A DNA stretch of 64,000 nucleotides, taken from the NCBI RefSeq assembly GCF_002993335.1, contig NZ_PVNS01000011.1:62001-126000 (forward strand), given 5' to 3'. The DNA comes from Alkalicoccus urumqiensis. GTDB taxonomy: Bacteria; Bacillota; Bacilli; Bacillales; Salisediminibacteriaceae. Every line of letters begins with the position of its first letter. The first letter of the stretch is position 1. Shown here piece after piece: positions 9,344 to 20,972 of the stretch. The notes under the pieces were generated by a model, which saw nothing but the letters and a program-made list of their open reading frames with translations, did no database searches and was not told the DNA's origin. The position numbers and the translations under genes are program-made.

Positions 9344-9372
9344 GAACTGCCTCCCAAAAATGGGGGCAGTTC
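9344..9372. terminator. Bidirectional terminator between anti-sigma gene and hemL
   Basis: Inverted repeat GAACTGCCTCCC / GGGGGCAGTTC with a five-base loop. On the minus strand it is followed by TTCTTTTAG; the plus-strand T-run is weaker (CCTTCTTT). Confidence 0.8.
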
Positions 9373-9377
9373 CTTCT

Positions 9378-10676
9378 TTACACGCTGGTTTCCCGGGCGA
9401 TTGCTTCAAAAGCACGGTCTGCTGCTTCAAGTGTCTGCTTAATATCCTCTTCGGTATGCGAAGTGGAGAGAAACAACCCTTCAAATTGGGACGGCGGAAC
9501 GGATACGCCGTTTTCCAGCATCTTATTGAAGTACTGCTTAAACATTTCGAGATCCGATGTTTTTGCGGATTCGAAGTCACGGACTTTCTCGTTCGTGAAG
9601 AAAAAGCCGACCATCGATCCGGCGCGGGTCGTCCAGTGCGGAATGCCGTGTTTCTCCGCTTTATCCGCCAGACCTTTTTCCAGCATGTCACCGATTTTAT
9701 CAAAATAGCGGTAGCTGTCCGGTGTCAGCTGACGAATAGTTTCATAGCCGGCAGCCATCGCAAGCGGATTTCCGGAGAGTGTCCCTGCCTGGTAGATCGT
9801 TCCCGCAGGTGCAATCATTTCCATGATTTCTCTTTTTCCGCCGAACGCTCCTGCCGGCAGACCGCCGCCGATAACTTTACCGAGACAGGTTAGATCCGGC
9901 GTGACACCGAGTTCCCCCTGTGCACAGTTGTACCCGACACGGAAGCCGGTCATCACTTCATCAAAAATGAGAAGGGATCCATATTCTTCTGTAATGCGCC
10001 GCAGTTCTTCCAGGAACCCTTCCTCTGGACGCACAACACCCATGTTACCTGTGACCGGTTCAAGAATGACGCCTGCGATCTCATGACCGAATTTTTCAAA
10101 TGCGAGTCTCAGGCTTTCCGGGTCGTTGTAAGGCACCGTCAGCGTATTAGCCGCCGTTGATGCCGGTACGCCGGGGCTGTCGGGAAGACCGAGCGTTGCC
10201 ACACCGGAGCCTGCTTTAATTAGAAGGGAGTCTCCGTGACCGTGGTAGCACCCCTCAAATTTAAGAATTTTATCCCGGCCGGTGTAGCCGCGTGCGAGAC
10301 GAAGTGCACTCATTGTTGCTTCCGTACCGGAGCTGACCATACGCACGACTTCTACAGAAGGCACGCGCTCGATAACGAGCTCTGCAAGCTTGGTTTCCAG
10401 CTCATGTGGCGCTCCAAAGCTTGTCCCTTTTTCGGTCTGTGCTTTTACCGCTTCCACGACAGCCGGATCGGCATGTCCATGAATGAGCGGACCCCAGGAG
10501 AGAACATAGTCGATGTACTCATTGCCGTCCATATCCCACAGCCGCGGCCCTTTTCCTTGTTCAAAATAGACCGGATCGCGGCCGACGGAGTTAAACGCAC
10601 GTACCGGACTGTTCACGCCGCCCGGCATCAGTGGTTTCGCACGTTCAAATGCTTCCGAAGATTTTTCCCAGTTCAT
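9378..10676 (-). CDS. hemL: Glutamate-1-semialdehyde 2,1-aminomutase
   Basis: PLP enzyme that converts glutamate-1-semialdehyde to 5-aminolevulinate, the second step of C5 heme synthesis. 432 residues with the PLP lysine Lys267 in [21 protein letters not shown] before it, and [16 protein letters not shown] for phosphate binding. A GAGGTG ribosome site precedes ATG. Last gene of hemAXCDBL, ten bases after hemB. Confidence 0.97.
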   Translation of the reverse strand: MNWEKSSEAFERAKPLMPGGVNSPVRAFNSVGRDPVYFEQGKGPRLWDMDGNEYIDYVLSWGPLIHGHADPAVVEAVKAQTEKGTSFGAPHELETKLAELVIERVPSVEVVRMVSSGTEATMSALRLARGYTGRDKILKFEGCYHGHGDSLLIKAGSGVATLGLPDSPGVPASTAANTLTVPYNDPESLRLAFEKFGHEIAGVILEPVTGNMGVVRPEEGFLEELRRITEEYGSLLIFDEVMTGFRVGYNCAQGELGVTPDLTCLGKVIGGGLPAGAFGGKREIMEMIAPAGTIYQAGTLSGNPLAMAAGYETIRQLTPDSYRYFDKIGDMLEKGLADKAEKHGIPHWTTRAGSMVGFFFTNEKVRDFESAKTSDLEMFKQYFNKMLENGVSVPPSQFEGLFLSTSHTEEDIKQTLEAADRAFEAIARETSV

Positions 10677-10685
10677 CGAATCACC

Positions 10686-11669
10686 TCAGTTAGTAGTATC
10701 GTTTAACCAGCTGCACGCGTCTTTGGCATGGTAAGTTAAAATAAGATCCGCGCCCGCGCGCTTCATACTCGTCAGTTTTTCCAGAACGATTTCCCGTTCA
10801 TTCACCCAGCCGTTCTCCGCGGCCGCTTTCACCATGGAATATTCTCCACTGACATTGTATGCCACAATCGGCAGCTGCTGCGCTTCACGGACTTCCCGGA
10901 TTACATCGAGATAGGAGAGCGCCGGCTTGACGATTAGAAAATCTGCTCCCTCTTCCTTATCGGACTGTGCTTCACGAAGGGCCTCCCTCCGATTTGCCGG
11001 GTCCATCTGATACGTTTTCCGGTCTCCGGATTTCGGAGAAGAATGGGCTGCATCACGGAATGGTCCGTAAAACGCCGAAGCGTATTTGACTGAATAGCTC
11101 ATCACAGGCACGTTGGTGTAGCCCGCATGGTCCAGTCCCTCACGGATAGCTGCTGTAAAACCGTCCATCATGTTCGACGGTGCGATAATGTCCGCTCCCG
11201 CTTCCGCCTGGGATACAGCCGCTTTCGTAAGCAGCTCCAGGGATTCATCATTTAAAATTTCGCCGTCCTTGACGACTCCGCAGTGACCGTGGTCGGTAAA
11301 CTGGCAGAGACACGTATCTGCGATCAGCGTAAGCGCTGGAAAACGGGCTTTCAGCTGACGAAGTGCCCGCTGTACGATACCGGCACTGTCGTAGGCGCTT
11401 GAGCCGATATCGTCTTTTTCAGCCGGTACACCGAATAAAATGACCGATTGAATACCGAGATCCACGGCTTCTTGAATTTCCTCCTCCACGCGGTCAAGAG
11501 ACCACTGATAAATACCGGGCATGGACGGAATTGGATTTTTCGTATCCTCCCCTTCCACTACAAATACCGGGTAGATAAAATCTTCTTCCCGCAGATGCGT
11601 TTCCCGGACGAGCGCTCTCATACCCGGCGTCTGCCGGAGCCGCCGGTGACGGTTGAATGATGATGTCAT
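10686..11669 (-). CDS. hemB: Porphobilinogen synthase (ALA dehydratase)
   Basis: Condenses two 5-aminolevulinates to porphobilinogen. 327 residues. Schiff-base lysines are Lys195 (SYSVKYAS) and Lys248 (FLIVKPAL). The zinc triad Cys120, Cys122 and Cys130 is present in [15 protein letters not shown], so this is the zinc-dependent form. The start overlaps the hemD stop by four bases, indicating coupled translation. Confidence 0.97.
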   Translation of the reverse strand: MTSSFNRHRRLRQTPGMRALVRETHLREEDFIYPVFVVEGEDTKNPIPSMPGIYQWSLDRVEEEIQEAVDLGIQSVILFGVPAEKDDIGSSAYDSAGIVQRALRQLKARFPALTLIADTCLCQFTDHGHCGVVKDGEILNDESLELLTKAAVSQAEAGADIIAPSNMMDGFTAAIREGLDHAGYTNVPVMSYSVKYASAFYGPFRDAAHSSPKSGDRKTYQMDPANRREALREAQSDKEEGADFLIVKPALSYLDVIREVREAQQLPIVAYNVSGEYSMVKAAAENGWVNEREIVLEKLTSMKRAGADLILTYHAKDACSWLNDTTN

Positions 11670-12379
11670 GTCGCAGAACTCCTTTTTTCAAAAAGTAACT
11701 CAATCAATGTTTCCGTATCGGGTTCTTCCGGTACACAGTATTCATTCGTGCTCCAGGAAGTGAAAGCTTCTTCAGTCACACGGCCGATGCAGCCGGCGAG
11801 AAGGTGCGGAGGCAGGCCGTCCGGCAGCAGTTCCATGCATGCCTGAACGGCCGAAGGACTGTACAGCAGGATGGCATCCGCATTCTGTACTTCCCGCTCC
11901 AGCCGGCCCGCTGCCGACGGATCCGTTACCGTATCATACACAACAGGGGCTTCCACTTCACAGCCGCATGCTGCAAGTTCCCTTACCAGCACCGGGCGTG
12001 CCCGGGCGCTCCGCGGGTAAAGGATCCGGCTGCCGGACGCTTCCCGGCACAGTACTGCTGCAAGACCTTCCGCATCTGCTTCTGTCCCCGGCGGAAGCAG
12101 GGTTACCGGATAGCCGGCTGCCTGCGCCGCATCTGCTGTTTTTTTACCGACACAGGCGACCTTTTCTCCCTGCCATGGCCGGATTCTTCGCCACTGAGCC
12201 ACACTGTTCACACTCGTAAACACAAGCCAGTCCGCAGGTCCCGGCAGAAAGTCAGGCCTCTTACCCGCTATACGGATAACCGGGAGATCAATACTCGTTC
12301 CACCGCGGGACTCAACGGCCTTTCTTACCGGGCCCAGCTGATGCGCGGCCCGTGTGTTGATGATCCGCACGGTCGTCAC
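11666..12379 (-). CDS. hemD: Uroporphyrinogen-III synthase
   Basis: 237 residues. HemD proteins are poorly conserved; the two-lobed fold is suggested by the N-terminal [14 protein letters not shown] and the middle motifs [12 protein letters not shown] and [10 protein letters not shown]. It cyclises hydroxymethylbilane with D-ring inversion. The start appears to be GTG at 12379, one base after the hemC stop, with an unclear ribosome site (GTGAGG very close). Its place between hemC and hemB makes the call firm. Confidence 0.93.
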   Translation of the reverse strand: MTTVRIINTRAAHQLGPVRKAVESRGGTSIDLPVIRIAGKRPDFLPGPADWLVFTSVNSVAQWRRIRPWQGEKVACVGKKTADAAQAAGYPVTLLPPGTEADAEGLAAVLCREASGSRILYPRSARARPVLVRELAACGCEVEAPVVYDTVTDPSAAGRLEREVQNADAILLYSPSAVQACMELLPDGLPPHLLAGCIGRVTEEAFTSWSTNEYCVPEEPDTETLIELLFEKRSSAT

Positions 12380-12380
12380 C

Positions 12381-13319
12381 TCACGATTCGTTTTCCAGAT
12401 CTTCTTTTACTTTATCCAGTACTTCCTTTGCGCCTTCAGCAAGCATTTTCTCTGCCGCTTCCCGGCCGATCTGTACCGGATCATCGCCGGTAATCTGTTC
12501 TTTAAATACCTGCTTGCCATCCGGCGATGCGACAAGCGCCGTCAGTGCTACCTGGTTGCTTTCCGTCAGCGTTGCATAGCCGGCAATCGGCACCTGACAG
12601 CCGCCTTCGACTGTATGGAGAAACGAACGCTCGGCAGCTGTCGTCCGCTTCGTTACCGGATCGTCGATTTTCTGAAGCAGCTCGAGAAGCTCTGTATCAT
12701 CTTCGCGGCATTCGATGCCGAGAGCTCCCTGGCCGACAGCAGGCAGACACGTTTCCGGCGGCAGAAATTCCGACACGATGGAAGGATCCCAGCCGACCCG
12801 CTTAAGCCCGGCTGCAGCAAGAATGATCGCGTCGAAATTTTCTTCGCGGCATTTACGCAGACGCGTTTCAATGTTGCCGCGGATCCACTGAATCTGAATA
12901 TCCGGACGCTGCATGAGAACCATCGCCCCGCGGCGCAGGCTGCTCGTTCCTACAACAGCTCCCTCCGGCAGGGCGAGAAGCTTCACCCCGCTGTTGGAAA
13001 TAAACGCATCACGGGGATCCTCGCGCTCCGGTACGGCACCGACAGTCAGTCCCTCAGCAATCTCCGAAGGAAGGTCTTTCATACTGTGTACGGCCATATC
13101 AATCTCTTTATCGTACATCGCCTGCTCGATCTCTTTGACGAACAGCCCTTTGCCGCCAACTTTAGACAGCGTGACATCAAGAATTTTATCTCCTTTCGTC
13201 ACTATTTCTTTAATTTCAAATTCGTAGGGCACGCCCAGTTGTTTAAACTGATCAATCACCCATTTTGTTTGTGTCATCGCCAGATTGCTCCGGCGGGAAC
13301 CGATTACTATTTTACGCAT
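12381..13319 (-). CDS. hemC: Hydroxymethylbilane synthase (porphobilinogen deaminase)
   Basis: Polymerises four porphobilinogens to hydroxymethylbilane. 312 residues from the ATG at 13319, chosen because GGAGGCACTT precedes it; the frame stays open 24 codons further. The dipyrromethane cofactor is attached to Cys241 in [12 protein letters not shown], the catalytic Asp is in HSMKDLPS (Asp82), and the cofactor-binding arginines lie in GTSSLRRGA and [10 protein letters not shown]. Confidence 0.97.
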   Translation of the reverse strand: MRKIVIGSRRSNLAMTQTKWVIDQFKQLGVPYEFEIKEIVTKGDKILDVTLSKVGGKGLFVKEIEQAMYDKEIDMAVHSMKDLPSEIAEGLTVGAVPEREDPRDAFISNSGVKLLALPEGAVVGTSSLRRGAMVLMQRPDIQIQWIRGNIETRLRKCREENFDAIILAAAGLKRVGWDPSIVSEFLPPETCLPAVGQGALGIECREDDTELLELLQKIDDPVTKRTTAAERSFLHTVEGGCQVPIAGYATLTESNQVALTALVASPDGKQVFKEQITGDDPVQIGREAAEKMLAEGAKEVLDKVKEDLENES

Positions 13320-13422
13320 AAGTGCCTCCTTCATCTGCTTATCCGCCCATAAAATACCGGACGATTTCAGAGATGATGCTCGAATTACCAACGTCTATTG
13401 TAGCATGATACGAAAACTCCCG

Positions 13423-14238
13423 TCACCAGATGTGGAAACGGGAGAAAACGCTGGATAGAAAATAATTGATCAGCAGCAGTAAAAATGCCGCTGTGTTTAA
13501 CAAAGCCAGGCTGTAACCCCGCATGCCGGCAATGCGGTACTGGACGAGAAAGACGCCGTATACGATAAGTACGAGAAACGACGATACGATTTTTAAATCG
13601 AACCACGGAATTTCCCCTACAGTGACAGACGCCCAGATCATTCCGAGAATAAGTCCTGTAAATAAGAGCGGCACACCGGTAAGAGACGCAAAGTAAGCGT
13701 TCCGCTGCAGGTCGGATAAGGTGCCGAACCGGTCCATCCACCGGCCCCACTTTTTCTTTTTCAAAAGCTTGTGCTGCGCAATGTATAAAAGCGAAAAAAC
13801 GAATGAAATCGTAAACGCTGCGTAGGACAGCAGCAGAAGTCCCACATGAACGATGAGAAATTCTGTAATTAACACCGATGCAAGCGCCGGAGAAATATCC
13901 TCTGCAGGCGCAATCATACTGATCGCCAGAAGAATGAATCCAATGGCATTGATGAAAAGCATCAGCGCGTTCATTTTCAGAATTCTGTTTAACACAAGCG
14001 ATACGCTGACCAGAATCCACGCATACACAAACATGCCTTCCAGAGAGGTCATGAGCGGCAGACGGTCGAGAAGCAGGTAGCGGAGAAGAAACAGAACGAG
14101 CTGAAGCCCCCAGACAATACTAAGCAACCAGAAGGCCGCTTTGTTGACCTTCTGGTTGTTCTGCATGAAATCAATGAAATAGCCGAGGACGCTCAGCGAA
14201 TAAAAAACGAGGATGAGGAAATAAAGTGCACCAATCAT
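13423..14238 (-). CDS. hemX: HemX, cytochrome c assembly-like membrane protein
   Basis: 271 residues with about eight membrane segments, of the CcsA/HemX family. In B. subtilis HemX is an integral membrane protein that lowers the amount of glutamyl-tRNA reductase (HemA). The start overlaps the hemA stop by four bases. A gap of about 100 bases separates it from the hemC start, without an evident terminator. Confidence 0.92.
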   Translation of the reverse strand: MIGALYFLILVFYSLSVLGYFIDFMQNNQKVNKAAFWLLSIVWGLQLVLFLLRYLLLDRLPLMTSLEGMFVYAWILVSVSLVLNRILKMNALMLFINAIGFILLAISMIAPAEDISPALASVLITEFLIVHVGLLLLSYAAFTISFVFSLLYIAQHKLLKKKKWGRWMDRFGTLSDLQRNAYFASLTGVPLLFTGLILGMIWASVTVGEIPWFDLKIVSSFLVLIVYGVFLVQYRIAGMRGYSLALLNTAAFLLLLINYFLSSVFSRFHIW

Positions 14239-15629
14239 CGCACCAGCGTCCGGATCAGTTCTTCTTTCCGGGCTTCCAGTTTCGTCTTCCGCTTCTCGAT
14301 ACTGAATTCACGTTCTGCTTTATCAATCCGGATATTGTGGGTCAATGGCGATTCTTCATCGTCCATATGATCTTCCAGCCCGAATACTTTTGTCATATAC
14401 TCCAGAAGCTCCTCCGGATTTTCTTCCCCGGGGATCTCTTTCAGTGCCGTGATCGGATCACGGAGCATCTGGTTAATAATGCTCTTCATATGCTTGCGGA
14501 TGACTTTTTTCTCCCGTTCGCTCATATCGGAGAGTTTTCGTTCGAGACTCGCCATCGTTTCTTCCTGGACACTGGAAGCTTTTTGACGGAGTGCTGTGAT
14601 TACCGGCACGACACCGAGTGTGTCCAGCCACTGACTGAAGGCCACGAGCTCTTCTTCGATCATCAGCTCGATTTTTTCTGCTTCTTCTCTTCGCTCTTCC
14701 AGGTTCGCGTTTACGATTCCCTGAAGGTCATCGATGTCGTAGAGATACACATCGTCAAGTTCAGCAAGCTCCGGATCCAGATCGCGCGGAACCGCAATAT
14801 CAACGAGAAAAAGCGGTCTGCCGCGGCGTTTTTTGATAAGCGACGACACATTTTCACGGGTAAGCACGTAATTGTTCGAACCGGTGGAACTGATAAGAAT
14901 GTCTGTATACTGCAGCGATTCCTCCAGTGCTTCCATGCTTTCCGCTTTTCCGGAGAAGCGCTCGGCAAGCTCTGCCGCCCGGCTTTTTGTACGGTTCATC
15001 ACTGTAATGTCCGATACGCCGCTGGATGTGAGGTGCCTGGCTGTCAGTTCGCTCATTTTACCGGCGCCCATAACAAGCACTTTTTTATCCTCAAACCCAC
15101 CGAAAATTTTGCGGCCGAGTTCCACCGCTGCGTAGCTGACGGATACCGCATTTTCACCGATCTTCGTTTCGGAATGACCCCGTTTAGCAACTGTTACCGC
15201 CTGGCGGAACAGCTGATTGAATACCGTACCGGTCGTTCCGGCTTTTCTCGCAAGTTCGAAACTCTCACGGACCTGTCCAAGAATCTGTGTTTCGCCGAGA
15301 ACCATGGAATCAAGACCGCAGGACACACGGAAAAGGTGCTCAATGGCATGTTCATCCTCGCGCACCTGGAGATAATGGCTGAATTCCTCTTTCGGAATGC
15401 CGAACCATTCCTGTAAAAATAATTTTGTATAATAGCGCCCGGTATGGAGCTGGTCGGCTACGACGTAAAGCTCCGTCCGGTTACAAGTAGATACCAGTAC
15501 ACATTCAAGAATACTCTTTGAATGCCGCAGCTGCTCAAGTGCTGCTTCGAGATCATCCTGAAACGTAAATTTCTCTCGAATTTCGACTGGCGTTGATTTA
15601 TAATTCAAACTAGTAACTAGGATATGCAT
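14235..15629 (-). CDS. hemA: Glutamyl-tRNA reductase
   Basis: Reduces glutamyl-tRNA-Glu to glutamate-1-semialdehyde with NADPH, the first committed step of tetrapyrrole synthesis. 464 residues. The thioester-forming Cys49 is in [12 protein letters not shown], the NADPH-binding loop is [17 protein letters not shown] (about 184-200), and the dimerisation helices form the C-terminus. Gene order hemA-hemX-hemC-hemD-hemB-hemL is the Bacillus operon. Confidence 0.97.
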   Translation of the reverse strand: MHILVTSLNYKSTPVEIREKFTFQDDLEAALEQLRHSKSILECVLVSTCNRTELYVVADQLHTGRYYTKLFLQEWFGIPKEEFSHYLQVREDEHAIEHLFRVSCGLDSMVLGETQILGQVRESFELARKAGTTGTVFNQLFRQAVTVAKRGHSETKIGENAVSVSYAAVELGRKIFGGFEDKKVLVMGAGKMSELTARHLTSSGVSDITVMNRTKSRAAELAERFSGKAESMEALEESLQYTDILISSTGSNNYVLTRENVSSLIKKRRGRPLFLVDIAVPRDLDPELAELDDVYLYDIDDLQGIVNANLEERREEAEKIELMIEEELVAFSQWLDTLGVVPVITALRQKASSVQEETMASLERKLSDMSEREKKVIRKHMKSIINQMLRDPITALKEIPGEENPEELLEYMTKVFGLEDHMDDEESPLTHNIRIDKAEREFSIEKRKTKLEARKEELIRTLVR

Positions 15630-15664
15630 GCTGCGGGTTCACCCCCCTGAATTAACCGTTCCCT

Positions 15665-15693
15665 ATTTTACATCATTGTATGCGTAAAGACAA
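15665..15693 (-). promoter_or_regulatory. SigA-type promoter of hemAXCDBL
   Basis: -35 TTGTCT (15688-15693), 17-base spacer, -10 TAAAAT (15665-15670), about 36 bases before the hemA start. The AT-rich stretch 15720-15755 upstream has no clear PerR box. Confidence 0.7.
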
Positions 15694-15815
15694 TATTACA
15701 TAAAGCTCGTTCTTCTCTCAATAATTCATTTTAAATTATAACATTTTTAAATAAGCTCTGTCACAACTTCTGCTGAAAGAGATTTGAATGAATTGTGACA
15801 TTCAGGAGGTACATA

Positions 15816-16292
15816 ATGAAACAACGCTATATGCTGCCGGGCGGGCTTCTGCTCCTTACCGGTCTTTATTTTCTTGCTTTAAAAATGAATGCACTCGATA
15901 TCGTTCCCGGCGTCTTAACAGCCTGGCCGGTCATCCCTGCAGGTGTCGGCATCCTGCTGCTGCTCGAAGGCTTCAGCCGGAAAGACGAGCAGCGGATGTT
16001 TGCCGGAACGCTTCTCACCGGAATGGGAGCAGCCTTCTATGGAGCTTATGAGCTTGGACTATGGCAGATTTCCGCTCCACTTATGCTGCTCGTCATCGGA
16101 GCAGCCTTCCTCGTTAAGTACAGTGCCGGAAGACGGGAAGGACTGGGAACGGCACTACTGCTCCTTGCACTCGGCGCGCTGCCGCTTCTTCTCCCTGTTT
16201 CTGTGCTGTCACTCAGCGGGAATGCCTGGCTCTCCTGGTGGCCGGTAATTCCTGTCGTACTCGGTTTGTATTTTCTTTTCGTGCGGCGGTAG
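15816..16292 (+). CDS. Small multi-spanning membrane protein (LiaF-N/DUF5668-like)
   Basis: 158 residues with about six hydrophobic segments, including repeated PVIPAGVGILLLLEG and WPVIPVVLGLYFLF units, each with a WP-x-I-P turn. Such repeated two-helix units resemble the N-terminal membrane domain of LiaF-like proteins. The ATG at 15816 is chosen because AGGAGG lies six bases upstream. Divergent from hemA, convergent with engB. Function unknown. Confidence 0.7.
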   Translation: MKQRYMLPGGLLLLTGLYFLALKMNALDIVPGVLTAWPVIPAGVGILLLLEGFSRKDEQRMFAGTLLTGMGAAFYGAYELGLWQISAPLMLLVIGAAFLVKYSAGRREGLGTALLLLALGALPLLLPVSVLSLSGNAWLSWWPVIPVVLGLYFLFVRR

Positions 16293-16315
16293 AAAGCATC
16301 GCCTATTGAAACCTG

Positions 16316-16351
16316 AAAGAGGCCGGTCAGACGTATCTGACCGGCCTCTTT
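16316..16351. terminator. Bidirectional terminator between membrane protein gene and engB
   Basis: Perfect 16-base inverted repeat AAAGAGGCCGGTCAGA with a four-base loop, T-rich on both sides. Confidence 0.92.
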
Positions 16352-16372
16352 CTAAAGGCATCTGCGCCTCCG

Positions 16373-16960
16373 CTATACATTCAGTGCACTGCGGATGGCA
16401 CTCCAGGCTTTCTCTTTGTTATGCCCGGTTTCCGAAGAAAATACAATAATCTGATCTTCTTCCTCCAGCTGCAGTTCTTCTCTGATGACTTTCTCCTGCT
16501 GTTTCCACTTTCCTTTTGGCAGCTTATCAATTTTCGTACCGATCACGATGACCGGCAGTTCGTGATGCTTCAGCCAGTCATACATCATGACATCATCCTG
16601 CGTCGGTTTGTGACGGGCATCGATCAGCTGAACAACTGCGCGGAGCTGCTCTCTCTCCTGAAAGTAGGCTTCCATCACTTTTCCCCATGCAGCACGCTCC
16701 GTTTTGGATACTTTTGCATATCCGTACCCCGGAACATCAACAAAATGAAACCGATCATTGATCCAATAGTAGTTCAGCGTCTGTGTTTTCCCGGGCTGCT
16801 GCGATGTGCGGGCCAGCCCTTTTCGGCCGAGGAGCTTATTAATAAAGGAAGACTTCCCTACGTTGGACCTCCCGGAGAGAGCTATCTCCGGGAACGGTCC
16901 TTTCGGGAATTGATCCACCCTGGCGCAGCTGATCGTCAGCTCGGCTGATGTTACTTTCAT
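16373..16960 (-). CDS. engB: Ribosome biogenesis GTP-binding protein EngB/YsxC
   Basis: 195-residue TrmE-Era-EngA-EngB-family GTPase needed for 50S subunit maturation. G1 is GRSNVGKSS (30-38), G3 DVPG (75-78), and G4 TKID (142-145). The start overlaps the lon stop by four bases, as in B. subtilis lonA-ysxC. Confidence 0.96.
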   Translation of the reverse strand: MKVTSAELTISCARVDQFPKGPFPEIALSGRSNVGKSSFINKLLGRKGLARTSQQPGKTQTLNYYWINDRFHFVDVPGYGYAKVSKTERAAWGKVMEAYFQEREQLRAVVQLIDARHKPTQDDVMMYDWLKHHELPVIVIGTKIDKLPKGKWKQQEKVIREELQLEEEDQIIVFSSETGHNKEKAWSAIRSALNV

Positions 16961-19278
16961 TTCTTTTCCTCCAGTAGTGCATGCTTTAATACATCATCGA
17001 GATGAGTGACCGGAATAAATGTCAGGCCGCTTCGGACACTGTCCGGAATATCTTCCAGATCTTTCTCGTTTTCTTTAGGCATGATAATATGCGTAAGTCC
17101 CGCACGGTGGGCACTCATCGCCTTTTCTTTTAAACCGCCGATCGGCAGCACACGTCCACGGAGCGTAATCTCCCCGGTCATACCGACTTCACGGCGGACC
17201 GGACGTCCGGTTAACGCAGAAATGAGTGCTGTCGCCATGGTAATACCGGCAGAAGGTCCGTCTTTTGGAACAGCCCCCTCCGGAACATGGATGTGAATAT
17301 CATTTTTCTTATTGAAATCGGAAGGAATATTCCACTCATCTGATTTCGTACGGATGTAGCTGAATGCCGCCTGCGCCGATTCCTTCATCACATCTCCCAA
17401 TTTTCCGGTCAGTGTAAGCTTTCCTTCTCCGGGACTGAGAGCGACTTCGATCGTCAGCGTATCTCCACCGGCAGCCGTATAGGCAAGTCCTGTGGCTGCG
17501 CCTACCTGATCTTCAAGCTCCGCTTTTCCGTAGCGGAACTGCTTTTTGCCCAAATAATCTTCCAGTGTTTTACTCGTAACGATGACGCGCTTTTTCTCAT
17601 TCGACACAATCTGTTTCGCTGCTTTCCGGCACACTTTCGCCAGCTGCCGCTCCAGATTCCGCACGCCTGCTTCTCTCGTATAGTACCGGACGACATCCAA
17701 AAGCGCCTCGTCGCGCACCTGGATCGTTCCTTTTGTCAGACCGTGCTCCTCCACCTGCTTCGGGAGAAGGTATCCTTTAGCAATTTCCATTTTCTCCACT
17801 TCGGTATAGCCGGGAATATGAATAATTTCCATCCGGTCGCGGAGCGCCGGTGGAATAGCACCTATATTGTTTGCAGTCGTTACGAAAAGAACTTTGGATA
17901 AATCATATGGTTCTTCGATAAAATGGTCACTGAATGAATTGTTCTGCTCCGGATCCAGTACCTCAAGAAGGGCCGCAGACGGATCGCCGCGGAAATCATT
18001 AGCCATTTTATCAATCTCATCGAGCAGGAAAACCGGATTTGTCGTACCGGCTTTTTTCATACCCTGGATAACACGTCCCGGCATAGAGCCGACGTACGTT
18101 CTCCGGTGGCCGCGGATCTCTGCTTCATCCCTTACACCACCGAGGGACATGCGCACAAACCGGCGTCCAAGCGAACGGGCAATCGAGCGGGCGAGGGACG
18201 TTTTACCGACACCCGGCGGTCCGGAAAGGCATAAAATCGGTCCTTTCAGCTTCTGTGTCAGCTGCTGGACAGCAAGATATTCGAGCACACGCTCTTTTAC
18301 TTTTTCCAGACCGTAATGATCTTCGTTTAAAATCGCTTCCGAGCGGTGAATGTCGAGCTGATCTTCTGTTTCTTCGCTCCATGGAACCTGCGTGAGCCAC
18401 TCAATATAGTTGCGGATGACGGAGCTTTCTGCTGCATTGGCAGGCATTTTCTCATACCGCTTCAGCTCTTTCAGTGCTTTTTCTTCAATCGCATCCGGCA
18501 TATCGGCGTCATAAATCTTTTCCCGAAGCTCTTCGGTTTCCCCTTCTTTTCCTTCACGGTCCCCGAGTTCTTTCTGGATCGCCTTCATCTGCTCCCGCAG
18601 ATAATATTCTTTCTGCGTGCGCTCCATCGATTTTTTAACCCGCTGGCCGATTTTTTTCTCCAGTCCGAGCACTTCCCGCTCATTGGCAAGAATACGGAGA
18701 ATTAATTTCAACCGTTCTTCCAGGTCAATCGTTTCCAGAACCTGCTGTTTCTGAAGGACTTTCAGCGGAAGGTGGGACGTAACAATATCAGCAAGACGTC
18801 CCGGCTCGTTAATATCCGATACCGAGGCAAATGTTTCCTGCGTAATTTTTTTGGAAATCTGTGTATACTGCTCAAACTGCTCAAGCACGTTTCTCATCAG
18901 TGCCTGTTCTTCAACTGTCGGTTCCATGCGTTCTTCGATTTCATCATACGTCACAGAGGTATACTCTTCCCCTTCTGCGACAGCTTTCACGCGTCCGCGG
19001 TGCAGCCCTTCGACGAGCACACGGATCGTGCCGTTCGGCAGTTTCAGCATCTGTTTCACATGCGCAACCGTGCCGACGGTGTAAAGGTCTTCTTTGGAAG
19101 GATCTTCTGTGGATACTTCTTTCTGCGTCAGCAGAAAAATATTGTTCTCTTCCACCATTGCCTGCTCCAGCGCGCTGACGGACTTTTTCCGGCCTACATC
19201 CAGATGGAGAACCATCGTCGGGTAAACCAGGAGCCCCCGCAGTGGAAGCAGTGGAAGCTGGGAATTCGATTCTGTCAC
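16957..19278 (-). CDS. lonA: ATP-dependent protease Lon (LonA)
   Basis: 773-residue AAA+ serine protease degrading misfolded and regulatory proteins. N-terminal LAN domain, Walker [10 protein letters not shown], Walker [10 protein letters not shown], and a C-terminal protease domain with catalytic Ser in [10 protein letters not shown] and Lys in [15 protein letters not shown]. It starts at GTG 19278 preceded by AGGAGGTG. B. subtilis has lonB immediately upstream; here the next gene upstream is clpX. Confidence 0.97.
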   Translation of the reverse strand: MTESNSQLPLLPLRGLLVYPTMVLHLDVGRKKSVSALEQAMVEENNIFLLTQKEVSTEDPSKEDLYTVGTVAHVKQMLKLPNGTIRVLVEGLHRGRVKAVAEGEEYTSVTYDEIEERMEPTVEEQALMRNVLEQFEQYTQISKKITQETFASVSDINEPGRLADIVTSHLPLKVLQKQQVLETIDLEERLKLILRILANEREVLGLEKKIGQRVKKSMERTQKEYYLREQMKAIQKELGDREGKEGETEELREKIYDADMPDAIEEKALKELKRYEKMPANAAESSVIRNYIEWLTQVPWSEETEDQLDIHRSEAILNEDHYGLEKVKERVLEYLAVQQLTQKLKGPILCLSGPPGVGKTSLARSIARSLGRRFVRMSLGGVRDEAEIRGHRRTYVGSMPGRVIQGMKKAGTTNPVFLLDEIDKMANDFRGDPSAALLEVLDPEQNNSFSDHFIEEPYDLSKVLFVTTANNIGAIPPALRDRMEIIHIPGYTEVEKMEIAKGYLLPKQVEEHGLTKGTIQVRDEALLDVVRYYTREAGVRNLERQLAKVCRKAAKQIVSNEKKRVIVTSKTLEDYLGKKQFRYGKAELEDQVGAATGLAYTAAGGDTLTIEVALSPGEGKLTLTGKLGDVMKESAQAAFSYIRTKSDEWNIPSDFNKKNDIHIHVPEGAVPKDGPSAGITMATALISALTGRPVRREVGMTGEITLRGRVLPIGGLKEKAMSAHRAGLTHIIMPKENEKDLEDIPDSVRSGLTFIPVTHLDDVLKHALLEEKK

Positions 19279-19363
19279 TAAAACGCACCTCCTGCACTAA
19301 CTGTTAACTGTCTTTACCCGGAGTAAAGCAGCCTGACACTTCTATCCTGATTCTTCCGGCCAC

Positions 19364-19432
19364 AAAAAAGAGGTGTGCAGCCGCAGGCTTCCAAAATAGG
19401 AAACAGCCTGTCACGCCGGCATACACACCTCC
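19364..19432 (-). terminator. Terminator of clpX
   Basis: Long stem with outer arms GAGGTGTGTATGCCGG / CTGCACACCTC on the minus strand followed by TTTTTTG, 20 bases after the clpX stop. Confidence 0.8.
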
Positions 19433-19451
19433 TGCTGATTCATCCAGTTAT

Positions 19452-20717
19452 TTAAGCACTTTCTCTTGGTTCTTTTGAAATCTCGTCTCCGTCTTCATCA
19501 AGCAGCGTCGGTGTTTTATTATCCCGAACGGTTTCATCTGTGATGATACATTTAACGATATCCTCTCTTGAAGGAAGATCGTACATAACATCAAGCATCA
19601 GCGACTCAATAATAGAGCGGAGTCCACGTGCGCCTGTCTTACGCTCAATCGCCAGTCTGGCAACCTCACGAAGTGCTTCATCAGTAAACTCCAGCTCGAC
19701 GTCGTCAAGCTCGAGAAGCTTTTTATACTGTTTAACAAGCGCATTTTTAGGCGCCGTCAGTATTTCTACGAGTGCTTCCTCATCCAGGTATTCAAGGCTT
19801 GCAATAACCGGCATCCGTCCGATGAATTCTGGAATCAGACCATAGCGGAGAAGGTCTTCCGGCAGAATTTTGGAAAGATACTGATGCTCTTCAAGCTGGG
19901 AGGTTTCCATTTCTGAACCGAACCCGATTACTTTCTTACCAAGGCGGCGCTTAATAATCTGGTCGATTCCGTCAAAGGCACCACCGATAATGAAGAGAAC
20001 ATTCGTTGTGTCGATCTGGATAAATTCCTGATGAGGATGCTTCCGGCCGCCCTGAGGAGGCACACTTGCCGTTGTTCCTTCAAGAATTTTAAGAAGCGCC
20101 TGCTGCACGCCTTCACCGGAAACGTCCCGTGTAATGGACGGATTTTCTGATTTACGTGCCACTTTGTCAATTTCATCGATGTAAATAATGCCGCGTTCGG
20201 CTTTCTCCACATCGTAGTCTGCAGCCTGAATAAGCTTCAGCAGAATGTTTTCCACGTCTTCACCGACATAGCCTGCTTCTGTTAGAGACGTTGCGTCTGC
20301 AATGGCAAACGGAACGTTCAGAATGCGGGCAAGTGTCTGGGCAAGCAGCGTCTTACCGCTTCCTGTAGGGCCGATCAGACAGATGTTACTTTTCGCAAGT
20401 TCCACCTCATCGTTTTTACTGGAGGCATTTATACGCTTGTAGTGGTTATAAACGGCAACAGACAATGTTTTCTTTGCCTGGTCCTGGCCAATTACGTATT
20501 CATTCAGAATATCGCGGATCTCCTGTGGCTTCGGAATATCTTCCAGCTCCACTTCTTCCTCGGAGCCGAGCTCCTCTTCCACGATTTCCGTGCAGAGCTC
20601 GATACATTCATCACATATATAGACACCCGGGCCTGCGACGAGCTTACGGACCTGATCCTGGGTCTTGCCGCAGAATGAACATTTCAGCTGGCCCTTTTCT
20701 TCATTAAATTTGAACAT
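19452..20717 (-). CDS. clpX: ClpXP protease ATPase subunit ClpX
   Basis: 421-residue AAA+ unfoldase that feeds substrates to ClpP. The N-terminal zinc finger uses Cys13, Cys16, Cys35 and Cys38; Walker A is GPTGSGKT (116-123), pore loop GYVG (149-152), Walker [10 protein letters not shown] (about 177-185), RKH loop near 225, and the ClpP-docking tripeptide IGF at 264-266. All are intact. Confidence 0.98.
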   Translation of the reverse strand: MFKFNEEKGQLKCSFCGKTQDQVRKLVAGPGVYICDECIELCTEIVEEELGSEEEVELEDIPKPQEIRDILNEYVIGQDQAKKTLSVAVYNHYKRINASSKNDEVELAKSNICLIGPTGSGKTLLAQTLARILNVPFAIADATSLTEAGYVGEDVENILLKLIQAADYDVEKAERGIIYIDEIDKVARKSENPSITRDVSGEGVQQALLKILEGTTASVPPQGGRKHPHQEFIQIDTTNVLFIIGGAFDGIDQIIKRRLGKKVIGFGSEMETSQLEEHQYLSKILPEDLLRYGLIPEFIGRMPVIASLEYLDEEALVEILTAPKNALVKQYKKLLELDDVELEFTDEALREVARLAIERKTGARGLRSIIESLMLDVMYDLPSREDIVKCIITDETVRDNKTPTLLDEDGDEISKEPRESA

Positions 20718-20931
20718 TGTCTTTCACCCCTCTTGGTAAGTATTGAAACATACACGCGGCAGTCCAGCCAAGCTATCCGACTCATCTTTTCCGGGAACCT
20801 GCGGTACGCGTCAATAATGAGTTAACTGAATTGTACCATAGGAAAGGAAAACTTCCTATAATACGCATTCTTATCAGCCTCCACGTTAGCGGAAGCAAAC
20901 GGTTATGTCAACTAATATCCCTATGTATGAA

Positions 20932-20963
20932 GAAACAAGGCACGACATGCCGCGCCTTGTTTC
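20932..20963 (-). terminator. Terminator of tig
   Basis: Stem GAAACAAGGC / GCCTTGTTTC, 12-base loop, just after the tig stop. The T-run is interrupted (TTGTTTCTTC). Confidence 0.65.
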
Positions 20964-20972
20964 CATTATTTC

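Noticed and set aside
14226-15416. 396-codon open frame on the plus strand
   Set aside because: Antisense to hemA, with no start signal and Phe/His/Cys-rich shadow composition.
15720-15755. PerR box upstream of hemA
   Set aside because: The stretch is AT-rich but does not match the TTATAAT-type palindrome well enough.
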